Shown here one piece after another: positions 50,326 to 51,435 of a stretch of DNA of 51,435 nt (position 1 is its first letter; each line of letters opens with the position of its first letter). The DNA is from Marinoscillum sp. (GTDB taxonomy: Bacteria; Bacteroidota; Bacteroidia; Cytophagales; Cyclobacteriaceae), in the NCBI GenBank assembly GCA_024305105.1, contig JAMWZA010000020.1, positions 1 to 51,435 of the forward strand, written 5' to 3'. Made by a program: the position numbers and the translations under genes. A model generated the notes under the pieces. It ran no database searches and was not told where the DNA came from. It saw only the letters and a program-made list of their open reading frames with translations.

Positions 50326-51435
50326 CTACAAATTTGGTAATTCTATCCTAATTTTTGTTCCCTTTTTTACAATTGAGTTAACCTCTATTTTCCCATCATG
50401 CTCATCAATAATAGAATAGGTAATAAATAATCCTAGTCCAGTACCCACACCTGGGGGTTTTGTCGTAAAAAACGGATCGCCAATCTTATCCAGATTCTCT
50501 TTGGATATTCCCTCACCATCGTCAGTAATCTCTACTACAGCCAAGTTTCCCTCTCTTAAAATAGCTATATGGATGTGTCCATTTTCACCTATGGACTGCT
50601 CTGCATTGGCCAATATATTCAGAAAGGCCTGGTGAAGCTTTCCTTCGTTTCCAAGCACCGAACATGAATGATCGAATGATTTCCGAATGATGACTTTATC
50701 CTTGGTCTTATTTTGAAGAATGACCAGACAATTTTCGATGATCTCAGTCAGGTTACACTTCTCATCCATGGACTTTACCTGTCGACTAAAGTGGCTAAGG
50801 CTTTTGATGATGTTGGCCACACGCGCTACCCCATCACCGATTAACTCAAAATATGGCTCAAAAAACTTAGGATCATACCCTTCAAGTACTTTAACATGCT
50901 CAAAAAGTGCGATTGACCCATTTTTCACAAAGTTGAGCGGATTATTAATCTCATGTGCTATACCACTTGAGAGCACACCAAGGGAGGCCATCTTTTCCGA
51001 CTGTATTAATTGTGACTGAGCTGCCTGTAGTTCCAAAAGTGCTGCTTCAAGTTGTTCATTACCTTTGATCAATTCGTGATTCTTCTCCTCTAGTTCACTT
51101 GTACGCTCCTTCACCAAAGTTTCCAAACCCTGTGCATACTTCTCTAACTTTCGCTGAGATTCGGTTAACTCAGTAATGTCCTGAATAAAAACGGAGACAC
51201 CTGTAATTCTGCTTTTTGTATAAATAGGGTTGTAATTAATTAGAAAATTGAGCTCTCCGTAGGGAGTAACATAATTGCTTGTAACAGTAAACTTCTCACC
51301 CTTTAGTGCTCTATCTTGATAGGACTTAAACTCTTTTGCCTTTTCCGGGTCAATATACTCCCAGAAGCTAGGACCCGCTTTGAGCTCAAAGTTATCCCCA
51401 TCTAGGACATAATTTTTGAATGAAGTGTTATATTC
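50326..51435 (-). CDS. PAS sensor histidine kinase (5' partial)
   Basis: The frame is open to the window end, so the start lies outside; 369 residues are visible. Residues ~1-95 are a PAS/PAC domain (FWEYIDPEKAKEFKSYQDRA, FLINYNPIYTKSRITGVSVF then IQDITEL), ~100-150 a coiled coil, then the H-box LSSGIAHEINNPLNF, an N-box AFLNILANAEQSI, and DDGEGISKENLDKIGDPFFT then GTGLGLFITYSII as G-boxes. A cytosolic or membrane-linked sensor kinase whose partner is the adjacent receiver protein. The internal TTG at 51126 is not a start. Confidence 0.94.
   Translation of the reverse strand, partial: EYNTSFKNYVLDGDNFELKAGPSFWEYIDPEKAKEFKSYQDRALKGEKFTVTSNYVTPYGELNFLINYNPIYTKSRITGVSVFIQDITELTESQRKLEKYAQGLETLVKERTSELEEKNHELIKGNEQLEAALLELQAAQSQLIQSEKMASLGVLSSGIAHEINNPLNFVKNGSIALFEHVKVLEGYDPKFFEPYFELIGDGVARVANIIKSLSHFSRQVKSMDEKCNLTEIIENCLVILQNKTKDKVIIRKSFDHSCSVLGNEGKLHQAFLNILANAEQSIGENGHIHIAILREGNLAVVEITDDGEGISKENLDKIGDPFFTTKPPGVGTGLGLFITYSIIDEHDGKIEVNSIVKKGTKIRIELPNL

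Overview
The window looks like a chromosomal segment of a marine-type Bacteroidota, most likely order Cytophagales (inference). The signs are TonB-dependent receptors with carboxypeptidase-like N-domains paired with DUF4249 lipoproteins, a Bacteroidota-type GreA/GreB factor, ABC permeases with an N-terminal prefix domain beside a PadR regulator, few Shine-Dalgarno sites, and many short lipoproteins. No rRNA, tRNA, CRISPR array, intact transposase or prophage was seen.

Layout: (1) 1-4.6 kb: 3' part of a YdeP/FdhF-like molybdopterin oxidoreductase, a DUF885 metallopeptidase, a GreA/GreB-family factor and a DUF5655 protein. (2) 4.6-10.2 kb: PadR plus a MacB/FtsX-like permease with a likely double operator, a small barrel protein, and an NSS sodium symporter with a previously untracked 36-residue MetS-like small subunit. 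(3) 10.3-16.3 kb: an envelope cluster with two L,D-transpeptidases, a transpeptidase-tail look-alike, a coiled-coil lipoprotein, a membrane protein, a PiT-like permease and an ECF sigma factor with a PepSY-like partner. (4) 16.4-21.0 kb: DUF1801, degenerate HepT-like, Nudix, cytochrome P450, atypical Nramp and ferredoxin-reductase-like genes. (5) 21.2-29.2 kb: M23 peptidase, PPK2, DUF1593 nucleoside-hydrolase-like protein with a divergent AraC regulator, a TonB-like lipoprotein/TPR pair, SnoaL-like and VOC proteins.

(6) 29.2-32.8 kb is the accessory part. Two single-gene units (a Yip1 protein and a lipoprotein) are each bounded by a private inverted repeat of GTTAT type, separated by a 240-bp imperfect palindrome, much like integron cassettes. 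Beside them lie IS21-end-like repeats and a frameshifted DUF4386 pseudogene.

(7) 32.8-40.0 kb is a nine-gene, single-strand, tightly packed run: TonB receptor, DUF4249, DUF6567 lipoprotein, three small or medium membrane proteins, DUF4386, a 72-residue ferredoxin-like protein and an MDR oxidoreductase. (8) 40.1-42.8 kb is a translationally coupled ABC transporter/GntR(YtrA-type)/DUF2807 operon with a clear palindromic operator, preceded by a 40-residue membrane peptide with a strong ribosome site. (9) 43.0-49.9 kb holds a 266-bp MITE inserted at a stop codon, then a TonB receptor with an STN domain, two tandemly duplicated DUF4249 lipoproteins with a CxCCxC cluster, and an MG2/plug-like protein, all overlapping. 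(10) The end of the window has a response regulator and the 3' part of a PAS histidine kinase.

Candidates for an undescribed system are the repeat-bounded cassettes, the nine-gene receptor/membrane cluster, the L,D-transpeptidase/coiled-coil lipoprotein cluster, and the Cys-cluster DUF4249 pair.
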